Shown: positions 13,301 to 22,555 of the stretch, in pieces
How the letters are laid out: every line of letters starts with the position of its first letter
Position numbering within the stretch: the stretch's first letter is position 1
From: Eumeta japonica
Lineage: Eukaryota > Arthropoda > Insecta > Lepidoptera > Psychidae
Length of the DNA: 64,000 nt
Assembly (NCBI GenBank): GCA_005406025.1
Contig: BGZK01002130.1
Coordinates: forward strand, 1 to 64,000
Direction of reading: 5' to 3'
Position numbers and translations under genes: made by a program
Notes under the pieces: generated by a model
What the model saw: only the letters and a program-made list of their open reading frames with translations
Database searches by the model: none
Told to the model about the DNA's origin: nothing

Positions 13301-13802
13301 AGCGGTCCGCATACATGAGGAGCATGTTAAGCCGCCGGTTCCGGAAGCGGTCGCTACGTCGGTGACACCGATTGTCAAGGTAAAGGTAACTTTGACCTAA
13401 TGACCATTACGACTTGCCAGAATTTGAATCAATTCATCTGGCAATATCTTTCGGAAACAATGTTAATATTTAATATGTTACTTATGTCTGAACTCCGCAC
13501 ATGAAAGTCATCCGCAGAGTGCAAAGCGGACGCTAGATATGACAGAATTGATATCGTAGTGGTGTGCGATACCAATTTTGATTGATATCGCACATCATTT
13601 GCGACTTCAGTTTGATTAATGGATTGATGAACCAATTTCGTAAATTGAGCAACTCCACGAGGACCATAAAAACCGAACAAAAAAAAAATATAAAGAATAG
13701 TATAAGCGACGACGGGCGGCTTGAGATTATTTTTTTTTAATATACGCAATAGATAAAAGGGATAATTGAACACATACCTTATAATACTGAAAGTATTTAT
13801 TA
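10386..13802. other. Unannotated DNA with a CpG-richer patch
   Basis: No gene or clear transposon recognised. The part 10490-10640 is GC-richer and ends with a TCTATATAGCC sequence that could be a TATA box, but no transcript is evident. The part 11040-11230 is strongly pyrimidine-rich. Its CCCGATTTCAATTTC-type phrases resemble degenerate GGGATCGGGA-type repeats at 26.0, 49.5 and 50.9 kb. The 13429-13815 minus-strand frame (128 codons) has no recognisable content. Confidence 0.4.
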
Positions 13803-13961
13803 TAGTACAACGCACGAAACTCTGCCGCTGTGAAGTTAGTCACGCAGCGTCGCAATGGCTTAAAATTGAAACGCGGAGGAGAAGGGGTCGGGCGCGTCGA
13901 AGCTGCGCATTGCATCATTTTAGGCAATTCAGAGCGGCAGAGTTTCGTGCGTTCGACTGTG
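13803..13961 (+). mobile_element. MITE-A copy 1
   Basis: Terminal inverted repeats: ACAACGCACGAAACTCTGCC at the left and GGCAGAGTTTCGTGCGTTCG at the right. The internal block AGTCACGCAGCGTCGCAATG is shared with the copies at 32.2 kb (reverse) and 47.9 kb. It is about 159 bp with no coding capacity. A TA precedes the left end; the right flank is TG, consistent with a decayed TA target duplication. Overlapping frames (13727-13927, 13766-13999) are shadows of the element. Confidence 0.85.
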
Positions 13962-14713
13962 TGTACATATTTTTATTACATTTATTTATACTGACTTGAC
14001 ATAATACATTAAATAAATCGTATCAATTGGTAAAATGTTTGAAACTCCAAACGTCAATATTAAACGATAAGTAGCAAATGTAATGATATATACATCGAAA
14101 GCTTAACTTATCTGCGTTAAAAAAAATATCTATAAATCAGCAACGGAAGAAAAATACACGCGAAAAATGGGCGAATATGATGAGCAGAGGTGTAACATAA
14201 CAACGATTTCATTTTTTATTAACACTCGATTTCGCTCTTCGTCTAATTTGGACAACGCGAGCCGTATGTGAAAATCGATCCTAACTTCAAACGGTTAAAT
14301 AACTCTCATTAGATAATTTGAAATCCCAGAGATAGTTTTGAAAAACCGACTACTTTTCTTAATAACGAAAAACATATTTTAAAATCAGCACTGTTATCAT
14401 CCAACGGAACCTATTAATATTTTACCTTCGTACCTTTTGTGATGGTTATGCTGATATTTTTATACATGAAAAATGAATCACGTTCCGTTTTCCGATGTTC
14501 ATTCACACGCTGTCTATCATACACACAGAATATCAAAATCTTATTAACATCGTAAACAATTTCCTCGGCTTTCGCGGGATATGTTTTTTTTTTCGGCGTA
14601 GGGCAGCGACTCCTTGAATACTAATCCGTCGATCAGATGTGTTTCGTTTCTGTTATTGTAACGAATACAATAATAATGAAGGCTTCTATTTAGGTAGTTT
14701 ATCATCGAAAAAA
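13962..14713. other. Unannotated AT-rich DNA
   Basis: Nothing recognised. Confidence 0.5.
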
Positions 14714-15110
14714 ATCCTAGTTGGAAATATCTTTATTTTGTAAGTATATAATACTTGAAACACGTCATAACATTTCAAGAATTTACAGTACTTTAAGATT
14801 ATACTTTTTTTTTCTTAATTCCTTCGTAACACAGTTACTTGTCAAAAAGAACGAAGAAGAAACTTAAGGGTAGCTTTTTTCAAAACCAAAATTATATAGA
14901 GTTACCGTCATATGAAAAATTGTTGCAAGAAAAAGGAATATGTTTAGTCGAGCTGGGTGTGTCCACTTATCCCACTAATTATTCAGAGATTGTATAATAC
15001 CATTTTTTGGAAGGCTATTTCACGATAGACTTTTAAGAAAGGCTTTTTAATAAATATATCAAAGACAAGCTGTAAGTCTGCGTCTACGCTCGTATGGACG
15101 TAGAATGTAT
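14714..15110 (-). mobile_element. Reverse-strand LINE 3' end
   Basis: Read on the minus strand it gives the degenerate coding end KKWYYTISE followed by a stop. It then has CTACCCTTAAGTTTCTTCTT, shared with the 21.6 kb copy, and ends GTTATGACGTGTTTCAAGTA...AAATAAAGATATTT, matching the 27.5 kb copy. It is 5' truncated and carries nonsense mutations. Confidence 0.65.
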
Positions 15111-15115
15111 TTCGT

Positions 15116-15169
15116 CATCTTTTATATGGAAAACCAATGCTACTTCATAGGTTTTCCATATAAAAGATG
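15116..15169. repeat. 20-bp perfect hairpin
   Basis: CATCTTTTATATGGAAAACC at 15116-15135 has its exact reverse complement at 15150-15169, with a 14-base loop. It lies just beyond the 5' side of the reverse LINE fragment. Confidence 0.9.
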
Positions 15170-15179
15170 CTGATGATCA

Positions 15180-15690
15180 TCCCAATCTGGTACCCGATTA
15201 CAATTGTCGTTCCGATAATACCGGTCCTTGATTTTGATCCCGGTATCGATTTCCATGCTATTCCCGATTCGACACGACTTCTCGTCTGCAAACGACGTTA
15301 GCACTCGTCTGCCATCGGTTAATCCCCAAGGAGTTCTGGCAATTCACTATGACGCTGCACGCCACTTGACGCGCATCCCGGTTCGAGACGCATCAGCGGA
15401 ACGGTGCCCCTTTATCCTCAGGAGCCCCATATTCTTACAGCAGGGGTCGCTGGAATCGCGTCGATAAAATCCAGAACGTATTAATATTAACCGACCCGCG
15501 CCGCGCGATCACTTACTCACTCGTGCGTTAAAAGCGTCCGATACACTTGCGGATCGCCGGCGTCGCCGCTCTGTTTTCTAAACACGCTCCGGTGTACAGC
15601 CGCGCTGGCATCCGTTCCGGCGCGGTGTTGTGGCTGGTGTCGGTTACGTACCGGGAAACCGACTACGGAGTAGGGGAGGGTGATGTCACT
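15180..15690. other. GC-rich, CpG-rich unique block
   Basis: From about 15290 to 15690 the sequence is notably richer in GC and CpG than the rest of the window, with no simple repeat. A plus-strand frame at 15228-15467 (79 codons) has no recognised domain. The block could be a promoter-proximal CpG region, an untranslated exon, an enhancer or an old GC-rich repeat. Nothing in it allows a choice. Confidence 0.35.
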
Positions 15691-16367
15691 GGTATTGAAC
15701 TAGTTCATAGAACGAAATGAAACACTGCATAGTGTTTTTGTATGTATTTATTTACTAATTCAAGAAGTAAGAATTTTTTTTAAAAATTAGTCAACTACTA
15801 ATAACGCGAAGTTTTGAATGCGCGTCATGAATATTTGCTTTCTGTTTTGTTTTCTATTGCTTCTATTTTTTTTTTCACCTAGTTCTATTTCTATTACCTA
15901 TTTGCAAGAAATAGAATTTCTTCACTTCTACTCAGTGGGTAGGCATTTAGGATGCTACTTATATATATTTTATAACGAACATAAATAGTAAAAGAAACAG
16001 ATGCGAGTTAAAATCTCTTTGAAAAGGTTCCGTAAGTTGAATATCTATCATAGTTTTTTTAATCTGACCCGAATCTGATTGTGATAACTAAAAAAGGTAT
16101 CTATGGTATGGCATTGTAGACGAAAATTGCTGAATACATTGTATATTGTTGAATTCCCTCTTGTCGTATATTCTTGAATACGTGGGCTAAGATCGAGTAA
16201 TAGAACTTATTCTGCTATTAAATTTTTTGATTTGTCCTTAAAATTAATATTGAGTCTTAACTTAAAATTAAGTTCTCTATAAACCGACTTCACTAAGTAT
16301 GTGAACACATACATGAGTATGTGTATATCATACTTAGTATTCACTAAGTACCAGTTCATACTAGACC
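15691..16367. other. Unannotated AT-rich DNA
   Basis: Nothing recognised. Confidence 0.5.
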
Positions 16368-16694
16368 AAGAGTTCCCAACCAGTGGGGCGCGCCTCCCGA
16401 GGGGGGCGTGGAGAGATATCAAGGGGGGCGCAATGCGTTTGCATTTTTGAGAAAAAAATAATTTGGCGCGTAAATTAAGTAATAAAATAATATTATTTAC
16501 TATAATTGTGATAAATATCAAAAAAAAAGTTTCGAATTTGTTTGAAGTTTATTTTTTATAATTTTGAATTAAAATAAATGTAAGCCCTTAAAACAATGTG
16601 CGTTTTTTTTCGTAATGTAATACTGAAAGGGTGGCATGAAAATATTGCTAGAAATCCAGGGAGGCTTAATAAAAAAAAGGTTGGGAAATTCTGT
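16368..16694. mobile_element. hAT-like non-autonomous element
   Basis: The left end CAAGAGTTCCCAACCAGTGG is followed by a GC-rich GGGGCGCGCC...GGGGGG block. The right end GGTTGGGAAATTCTG is the inverted counterpart. CAnnnnTTCCCAACC termini resemble hAT elements. Candidate 8-bp flanks (TACTAGAC and TAAAAGAA) agree at only five positions. There is no transposase. A 104-codon minus frame at 16207-16521 overlaps the left end by chance. Confidence 0.5.
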
Positions 16695-16854
16695 AAAAGA
16701 AGTTGAACGGACCGAAACGAAATGGACATGTGGGTTTTCCTGTAATCTATAAGTAAGAAGTATGTTTTGCATTTTTTTTTTCAAAATTTTGGGCGCAGCA
16801 GTTTTGGAGATAAGGAGAAAGGTCAATTTTCATATATTTTCTTAAATAACTTAA

Positions 16855-17118
16855 ATGGTGCAGTTTCAAAAATTTTTTATATTTTTCTAATTTACGTCCA
16901 AAAATGACCTTCATATTTAAATTTCATTTGTTTACTGTACACGTCCGTGTTTGGCTTACAGACATACAGACATGTGTGCTAAATACCAACTTGGATTCAG
17001 AATTTTATCCATTGCATACAGAAAAATAGGATTTTGACAGACGGACAGACAGACATACACACGAGTGATCCTATAAGGGTTCCTTACTGTTATGGTTCTT
17101 TCATTTAGAGATGCGGAA
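16855..17118 (-). repeat. Dispersed repeat R1, reverse copy
   Basis: The end GACAGACGGACAGACAGACA, then GAGTGATCCTATAAGGGTTCC and a terminal ATGCGGAAC, matches three other copies (28.7, 50.3 and 53.5 kb). This GTCCGTCTGTC/GGGTTCCGTA signature is a very common lepidopteran repeat whose class I cannot assign. Confidence 0.6.
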
Positions 17119-17139
17119 CGACATTGAGATCGTAAATCG

Positions 17140-17215
17140 GATCGTTGAATATAAAAGATGAGGGGACGCGTTCTACGTTCACGCGGGCAGAGCTGGGCGG
17201 AGTGCTAGTACTACG
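17140..17215 (+). repeat. Repeat end with AAAAGATGAGGGGA...GCTAGTA signature
   Basis: AATATAAAAGATGAGGGGAC and then CACGCGGGCAGAGCTGGGCG with GTGCTAGTACTA match the 33.3 kb copy (AAAAGATGAGGGAAC, GAGCGGGCGAAGCC, GTTAGTATA) and resemble the right end of the 9.2 kb element. Confidence 0.5.
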
Positions 17216-17857
17216 TAAAAATGGAGTTACCCGATTGTCGCTTAAATGTTCAAATATAGCGTTTTTCTTTGCGATCGGCTATTAAATGATGCCTTGTAAT
17301 AAGCAAACAAGTCCGGCCGCCCGGTGGGCCCCGAGGTAAATTTAATGCAGTAAATAAACCGAAAATAGGTATTTGTTCTCAATAAAAACTTAGTTATCAA
17401 GTCTTATTCGCCCGTGAAACTTCTTTATGGCGAAAAATGCGTTATTCGTGTCAACTCAGTTCGTTTCAAGAGAAGTTTTGAATGTGGGCGGATGGTTTTA
17501 AGAGCGGCGTGGGTGGTAAGTATGTCTAATGTTGAGCTTAAATTAACTCTGACTCGCCGCCTGTTTAAGTTTAATAGAGCGAGAGCTTTCTGAACGTTAT
17601 AGTGGCTTTGATTTCCGTCATTCCTTTGTTCACTTCCGAACGGGCCGTCTGTCCGTTTGTTTGTGTGATTGCGAGTCGCGGAGGAATAACATTTTTTGTT
17701 TATAAGTTCACGCGCGTTTCCCGTTGGGGTAGACACAGACCGCGGATATATTTTTGCTAGGATGCTTGCTATTTCGTATCAATTTTTTTTCTTCACTGAC
17801 GCCCTCGTGTCGCCGTGCTCCGCGGTATTCAAACATTGCAGAAGAATTTTTACAATA
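17216..17857. other. Unannotated DNA
   Basis: Relatively unique sequence. A minus-strand frame at 17425-17736 (103 codons, basic, Asn/Arg/Thr-rich) has no recognisable domain and its status is open. Confidence 0.35.
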
Positions 17858-18151
17858 ATGAATTCTGAAGAGTTTTCAACTCATCCTTTCAAAGAGGAAT
17901 ATTTGTATCTCATTTTCCAGTTTCTATTCTATTTATTTTTTAATTTTTATCGTCGTCGCAACAACATTGATAATCATCGACGTACTTTCACCGTCCGAAT
18001 AGAAACAGGGGCGAAAGGTGAAGGAAATAAATTTTTAACGCGGCGTCAATGGACATCGGTGATTACCGAACGAGGATGGGTAACGCTTTCGAACGAAACG
18101 CTGATCCCGAGCGACTTGACTGATAAGATTTTAAATTTGCAATCATTTTAA
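17858..18151 (+). CDS. Candidate small membrane protein ORF (unrecognised)
   Basis: The methionine at 17858 opens a 97-codon frame; an upstream in-frame start would extend it to 17696 (151 codons). From the internal start, about 15 acidic or polar residues are followed by a hydrophobic stretch (roughly residues 19-37, YLYLIFQFLFYLFF-like) and an arginine triplet. A hydrophilic tail of about 55 residues follows, containing RRTFTVRIETGAKG and LTRRQWTSVITERGW. That order fits a signal-anchor microprotein. However, the hydrophobic part comes from a T-rich stretch that would give Phe/Leu/Tyr by chance. No family is recognised and no neighbouring exon is visible. A chance frame is the more likely explanation. 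Confidence 0.2.
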   Translation: MNSEEFSTHPFKEEYLYLIFQFLFYLFFNFYRRRNNIDNHRRTFTVRIETGAKGEGNKFLTRRQWTSVITERGWVTLSNETLIPSDLTDKILNLQSF

Positions 18152-18334
18152 AAGTGTCTCAGACAACAAGTCGAGCCATATGATCCTGGAGGTTGCCTTC
18201 GTCGGCGGTGATATCATCAGCGGCTATCATCGACGATGATAGTTGACAGCGTTCACCAACAAGCATTACCTCAGCCGGGTGGGCCTAAGGTCTATGTTTA
18301 AATATAATATGTGAAGGCAATATCTTTATCTTTG
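18152..18334. other. Unannotated DNA
   Basis: Nothing recognised. GATGATATCATCAGCGGCTA-like phrases give short local symmetry only. Confidence 0.4.
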
Positions 18335-18353
18335 TATATATATATATATATAA
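18335..18353. repeat. AT dinucleotide tract
   Basis: A short (TA)n run immediately before the Helitron-type end sequence. AT tracts are common insertion surroundings for Helitrons. Confidence 0.85.
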
Positions 18354-18770
18354 ATCTTCTGTGCGTGTGTTTGTAATCAAACTCCTCCTAAACGGCTGGA
18401 CCGATTTTGATGAAATTTTTTGTATGTTTTCAAGTGGGTTCGAGAATGGTGTAGACTTACAATCAGATGATTTTATGTTTTTTCTTTTTATCCGAGAATG
18501 GTTTAAATATACAATTAGATTTTTTTTTTATTATTTTACAATTTCCCATCCGCTTGGCATTTGCTATGACTATTAATAAGTCACAAGGACAAACAGTGAC
18601 GATTAGTGGTGATTTAGAGAATCCGTGCTTTTCTCTACGGCCAGTTATATGTTGCGTGTTTCTGGGCTGGAAAACTATCGAATTTGTTTGCTTATATCCC
18701 ACAGGGAATAACCGAAAATATTGTACGTCTAATGGCATTGCGATAAATTAAGTTTTTGTGCATTAAAAAA
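18350..18770 (+). mobile_element. Helitron remnant
   Basis: It begins with ATCTTCTGTGCGTGTGTTTG followed by CTCCTCCTAAACGGCTGGAC and CGATTTTGATGAAATTTTTT, which I recognise as lepidopteran Helitron sequence. A partly duplicated GAGAATGGT...ACAAT(C/T)AGAT block lies between this and a fragment of the element's own helicase. Most of the Rep/helicase gene is missing, so it is an internally deleted, non-functional copy. Confidence 0.75.
18539..18751 (+). pseudogene. Helitron Rep/helicase C-terminus (Pif1-like), frameshifted
   Basis: The frame reads [20 protein letters not shown] and continues to GDLENPCFS. It covers the end of the Pif1-like helicase domain of Helitron RepHel proteins, where the TINKSQGQT segment lies in the conserved C-terminal helicase motifs. 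After CFS the homologous reading jumps to another frame as [12 protein letters not shown] and LSNLFAYI, then returns to the first frame as [17 protein letters not shown]. Two compensating indels therefore bracket about 60 bases. Autonomous RepHel proteins are over a thousand residues; only about 70 remain here. Adjoining Helitron end sequence upstream supports the call. Confidence 0.85.
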
Positions 18771-19654
18771 ATACACCTGTCATAAAATAGTTTGAGTTTC
18801 AACTAGAACACCTTTAATTAAAACAAGTTTGAGTTTTCATTTGACACAGCCTCGACATTTAATTTCGCTTATAGTATACACATACCCACACGCTATCGAT
18901 TGGTCGTATATTGTAATAAGTTTTTTATAAAAATTTTCATCAAAACGGTCCAGATCATTTTAAAAAGTTTGAAATTTTTGTAAAAGATTGAAATTTTTAT
19001 ATCTAAGACGTGTGTACAGGACAACGTCAGTCGAGTCCGCTATTTTATCTATATTGTATTGTACAATGTAAATTAAAAAGTTTGTGCTCTCAACAGCTAC
19101 ATGGCACGCTGAAATGTTTAAATAAATTTCGTTATTTGTCATTTTAAGCACAAATTTTCATATCGCTATGATCGTACAATAATTTGGTACCATCGAGCTG
19201 ATCTGATGACGGAGATAGGAGGAAGATAATGGAGTTCTTCAACGGCTAAAATAAAGTCCCTCGAGTTTTTAGTCATTTAGTTTGTTTTGAGGAGTCTAGT
19301 ACGTTACAATTGAGGCAGAGGGTCCGATGACGGAACAGGAAGGTGGAACTCCTCAACGACTATTAGTAGGCCTCTCGGGTTTGGGCCAAATTGCGTACCA
19401 GAAAAACAAATTTTAGTAAAGAGAAAAAGTAAAAAAAGTATTTTTAAAGATAATTTTATAATACTAACGTACAAAAGTTGTCAAATGCATTCTATTTACA
19501 TTATTATAACTTTGTTTTTACGATTAGCTAGCGATAAAAAATTACACAACAGAAACCATTGTTTTTTTTTTAAAGTTTATACATCAAAACAATTTACCAC
19601 TTTTCGGTTCATTGAAACGTGATATTATTTTTTTTTTTTTGAACGAAGGTTTGA
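18771..19654. other. Unannotated DNA
   Basis: No gene recognised. Two similar stretches at about 19185-19275 and 19300-19390 (ATGACGGAGATAGGAGGA...GGAGTTCTTCAACGGCTA and ATGACGGAACAGGAAGGTGG...AACTCCTCAACGACTATTAG) look like a degenerate direct duplication of about 115 bp. Confidence 0.45.
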
Positions 19655-19920
19655 CTGCTTGCTTGGCGCTATGGTAGTGACCCTACCTGTTGCGCTGGGG
19701 TCGTGGATTCGATTCCCGCACAAGACAAACATTTATTAGTTTGATTAAAAATTAATGTTTGTCGTGAGTCTGGGCGTTTCTCTGTATTATATGTATATAT
19801 TTACAAAAAAAATGTATGTATAATATCAAGTATCAGATACCCATAGTATAAGCCTCGTTGCTTAGTTTGGGACCAGATGGTGCTGTGTATATATGTCCGA
19901 AGATATTATTAAAAAAAAAA
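19655..19920 (+). mobile_element. tRNA-derived SINE with poly-A tail
   Basis: The 5' tRNA-like head contains GTAGTGACCCTACCTGTTGC and the B box GGATTCGATTCCCGC. The body has GAGTCTGGGCGTTTCTCTGT, and near the end ATACCCATAGTATAAGCCTC and GGGACCAGATGGTGCTGTGT. It closes with A(10). This order (head, TCTGGGTGTTT, ACCCATA-ACACAAGC, TTTGGGGCTAGATGG) is that of a widespread lepidopteran SINE. Target duplications are not clear. Confidence 0.8.
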
Positions 19921-20229
19921 GTTTCATAACGGGGCTTCGGAGACGAGTTGACCGGTGGAAATCGTAAAGTAACCAAAAAGTGGTTATACCCTTCAATGTC
20001 GGTCTCACTCTTTTTCCTTCGAAATTAATTATTTACTACTTTTTATGTGATTTGTAATCGACTAAATTATATTTAATTTTCAATAAATAAAAAAAAAATC
20101 CCTACAATATAAAATTAATGTCTTTGATTTCATTCTCTATTTTGCATTGTTTATATTGAAAAAAAAACTTGTGGGCCCCCCGAACTTCCATTTTTTTTAT
20201 TCAAAGTGTACATTTATTAGTTCATTAAA
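19921..20229. other. Unannotated DNA
   Basis: Nothing recognised beyond A-runs. Confidence 0.4.
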
Positions 20230-20460
20230 GTCAACGAGGCGCAGTGCGCTTCTAAACCAGTAGGTTAAGTTCATGCCACTTCATACCGAGCTCACGCCCG
20301 ACTGTGGGAAAGGCCGGTCTTGCGCGTACGCGCGCCGGCCGCACGTGTCGTCGGTCACGTCGAAGATTTGCCTCGCGCGTTTCCACTGTCGCACGTCACG
20401 GCACGGCCACCGTTCACCCGGCATGTCGCATTGGCTCAACGAGTTTCATATCATAGGACG
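20230..20460. other. CpG-rich unique block
   Basis: One of the most CpG-dense segments of the window (for example CGCGTACGCGCGCCGGCCGC). It opens a 110-codon plus-strand frame (20273-20605) by lack of AT-rich stops. The protein shows no recognisable family. A regulatory or promoter block is possible, as is an eroded GC-rich repeat. Confidence 0.35.
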
Positions 20461-21239
20461 TTTGTGTTGGTGTGAGCGTGACGGTGAAAAATTATTCATT
20501 TTGAAGAAAATCTTCTTTTGGGACGCCGTGAATTGGATTTTAAGAAACGAAAATGTGTTAAGAGAAGGAGATGGCTATGAATGTATACATAGTTTTTGGC
20601 TGTGAGAGAATGAGATAGAATGCATTTCTGTATAGTTTCCCTATCCTTCGTTTCCTTTTTAAGCGATCAAACTGCTCGGAATATATACAAAGACAAGGAG
20701 ACATATAGAAAAAAGCGTTGAAATCTATAGCACACTATTTTCTGTTGGATAGTAGTGAATATCGCACATTTAAAAAAATATTCTGTGATGGGTGTTATTA
20801 ACATTGTTAATACATATTAAAATATTATATAATAATGCCAAAACTAATGCTGATCGTGTTCGACAGCATCGGGAAGGAAAAAAACAAGAATGGTAAGTTT
20901 TACTTATACCACGTTTGAAATCGTGCTCGATTTTTTTTGTGTGAGCGGTGGCTGGGGTGTGTTGACCAATGGATTTTTGAATTAATTCAAACCAAACCGC
21001 TCACCCTGTGCCTCGGAGGGCACGTCGATTTCGAACGTCGTCGACATGATTGAATTGTAAGCAACTCGTGCACAAAATAAAAAAGCAGGACTGCAAACAA
21101 TTTTACAAGCTAATGCGCCAGTATTTATATACAATTTGTTTGTGCATATAATTAAAGACTTTTTGAAAGAGAAGACAAAGCTTGAATTTATAATACTCTG
21201 GCATCTCAATTCATTTATGAAAATTTATTATATGTAAAA
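20461..21239. other. Unannotated DNA
   Basis: A short phrase CTGTGAGAGAATGAGATAGA at about 20599 recurs as CTGTGAGAAAATGAGATAAA at about 54731, showing a minor dispersed repeat. Nothing else is recognised. Confidence 0.4.
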
Positions 21240-21710
21240 AAAAAATTGAAACGTTTAAAAGAAATAGTAGTCGACATAAACTCAATACCAGAAATAAAAA
21301 TGAACCGATTTCACGTGCTAGTCTACTGTGCAAAATCACAAATTCATTTAGAGGGCTCTGTGTGCGCATGTTTAATAAGATCCTTGTCAATATACAAGAT
21401 TTACCTCTACATAAAATTAAGAGTGTTATTAAACAATCACTCAGTAAAAAGGGTATTATACAATTTCTGAATATTTAGAAGACAAATATCCATGGGCATA
21501 AGCGGCTCGACTTCTTACCGGGCTGTTTCGTTTTTAATGGTTTTGTATTTGTTTTGTCCATGTATGAGCAAATTAGAAAAGAGCTACCCTTAAGTTTCTT
21601 TCTCATTCTTTTTGAGAGAAAACTGCCTTCCGAACGAGCGGTAAAGTGTAAATTCGCAAAAAGTTATTTTGTAACCCACGAAATAAACATATTTTGAATT
21701 TGAATTTGAA
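21240..21710 (+). mobile_element. 5'-truncated LINE with complete 3' end
   Basis: The best preserved 3' end of this family. The decayed coding end reads KGYYTISEYLEDKYPWA then stop, downstream of an in-frame stop. The 3' untranslated region carries GAGCTACCCTTAAGTTTCTT and GCGGTAAAGTGTAAATTCGC. It terminates AATAAACATATTTTGAATTTG with a repeated TTTGAA tail, as target-primed LINEs often do. The open frame at 21246-21470 is in a different frame from the element's coding end. Confidence 0.7.
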
Positions 21711-22359
21711 TAGGCGGTGGTATGTCGTTCGTTATTTAATCACCTCGAGTACCTTCGAGGTGCGAATAGTGACTAAATTTTAATTAAATAAAAAATGAGC
21801 CCTTATGGAACACCTCTACGAAACACTAAAATTGATTCATTTTTTATTAAAATATTTCGAGCTAAAATACAATAGGTTGTACTATAAAGTTCTTGAAATA
21901 GTTTTTAAGATAATTGAATGCTCTACAAAAAGGTCTGAGGTCATTTTTTGATCAGTGGACTCGGTCAAAAGTTATTTAAGGTCAATGTCAAATTCACCAT
22001 CAATTTAACCATCTCTTTCAAAATACAACTTGAACTTTTGAAAACTGTTAATCGATATTTTTTTGCTATAATAAAGATATATACAATACTTTGAACAATT
22101 TACCAATGGCAGTTAAATGTAAATTGAGGATGTCTTGTTTGAAAGTTCGCATCAGTTGTTCCATTGGTTCAATTTTTTTTTTTTTAATTAATTTTTACTT
22201 GAATGATAGTCTTGAAACTTTGAATATCTGAGTCACTTTGTCGATGCATTGACAGGAAAGCGTTTTGGAAAAAGTGCACATAACACTTAGCTGGTCGATT
22301 CGCATTTCGCATCATTTCATTAGAGTCTCTGTTACTCTCTATCACAACGCGTCCAAAGA
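21711..22359. other. Unannotated AT-rich DNA
   Basis: Nothing recognised. Confidence 0.5.
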
Positions 22360-22500
22360 TGATTTTCATAGAAAATATTCGCTTAAGCAACTTTGGGTCA
22401 ATTCCCGTAGTTAGGATCAGAACCTGGTAGCTTTTGGTTCGAAAGCAACGCTCTTGACGACTCAGCCTCGTATAATTTACGTTTGTGAATGATAAATGAT
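22360..22500 (-). repeat. Possible tRNA-like SINE head, reverse strand
   Basis: Read on the minus strand, GAGCGTTGCTTTCGAACC followed by CCAGGTTCTGATCCTAACTA has an anticodon-side and B-box-like arrangement (AGGTTCTGATCC against GGTTCGANTCC). It is weak, has no clear tail, and lies within a 123-codon minus-strand frame (22184-22555) of no recognisable content. Confidence 0.25.
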
Positions 22501-22555
22501 GTAATGTAAATTGATACAACGTACGGTAAACGCCGGGGGCAATGGACACTTTCAC

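Noticed and set aside
13429..13815. 128-codon minus-strand open frame
   Set aside because: It runs into the MITE-A terminal repeat and A/T runs, with no recognisable protein family.
19700..19720. Possible true tRNA gene at the GGATTCGATTCCCGC box
   Set aside because: The surroundings match a lepidopteran SINE body with a poly-A end and not a cloverleaf.
22184..22555. 123-codon minus-strand open frame
   Set aside because: No domain is recognised and part of it may be a tRNA-like SINE head on the same strand.
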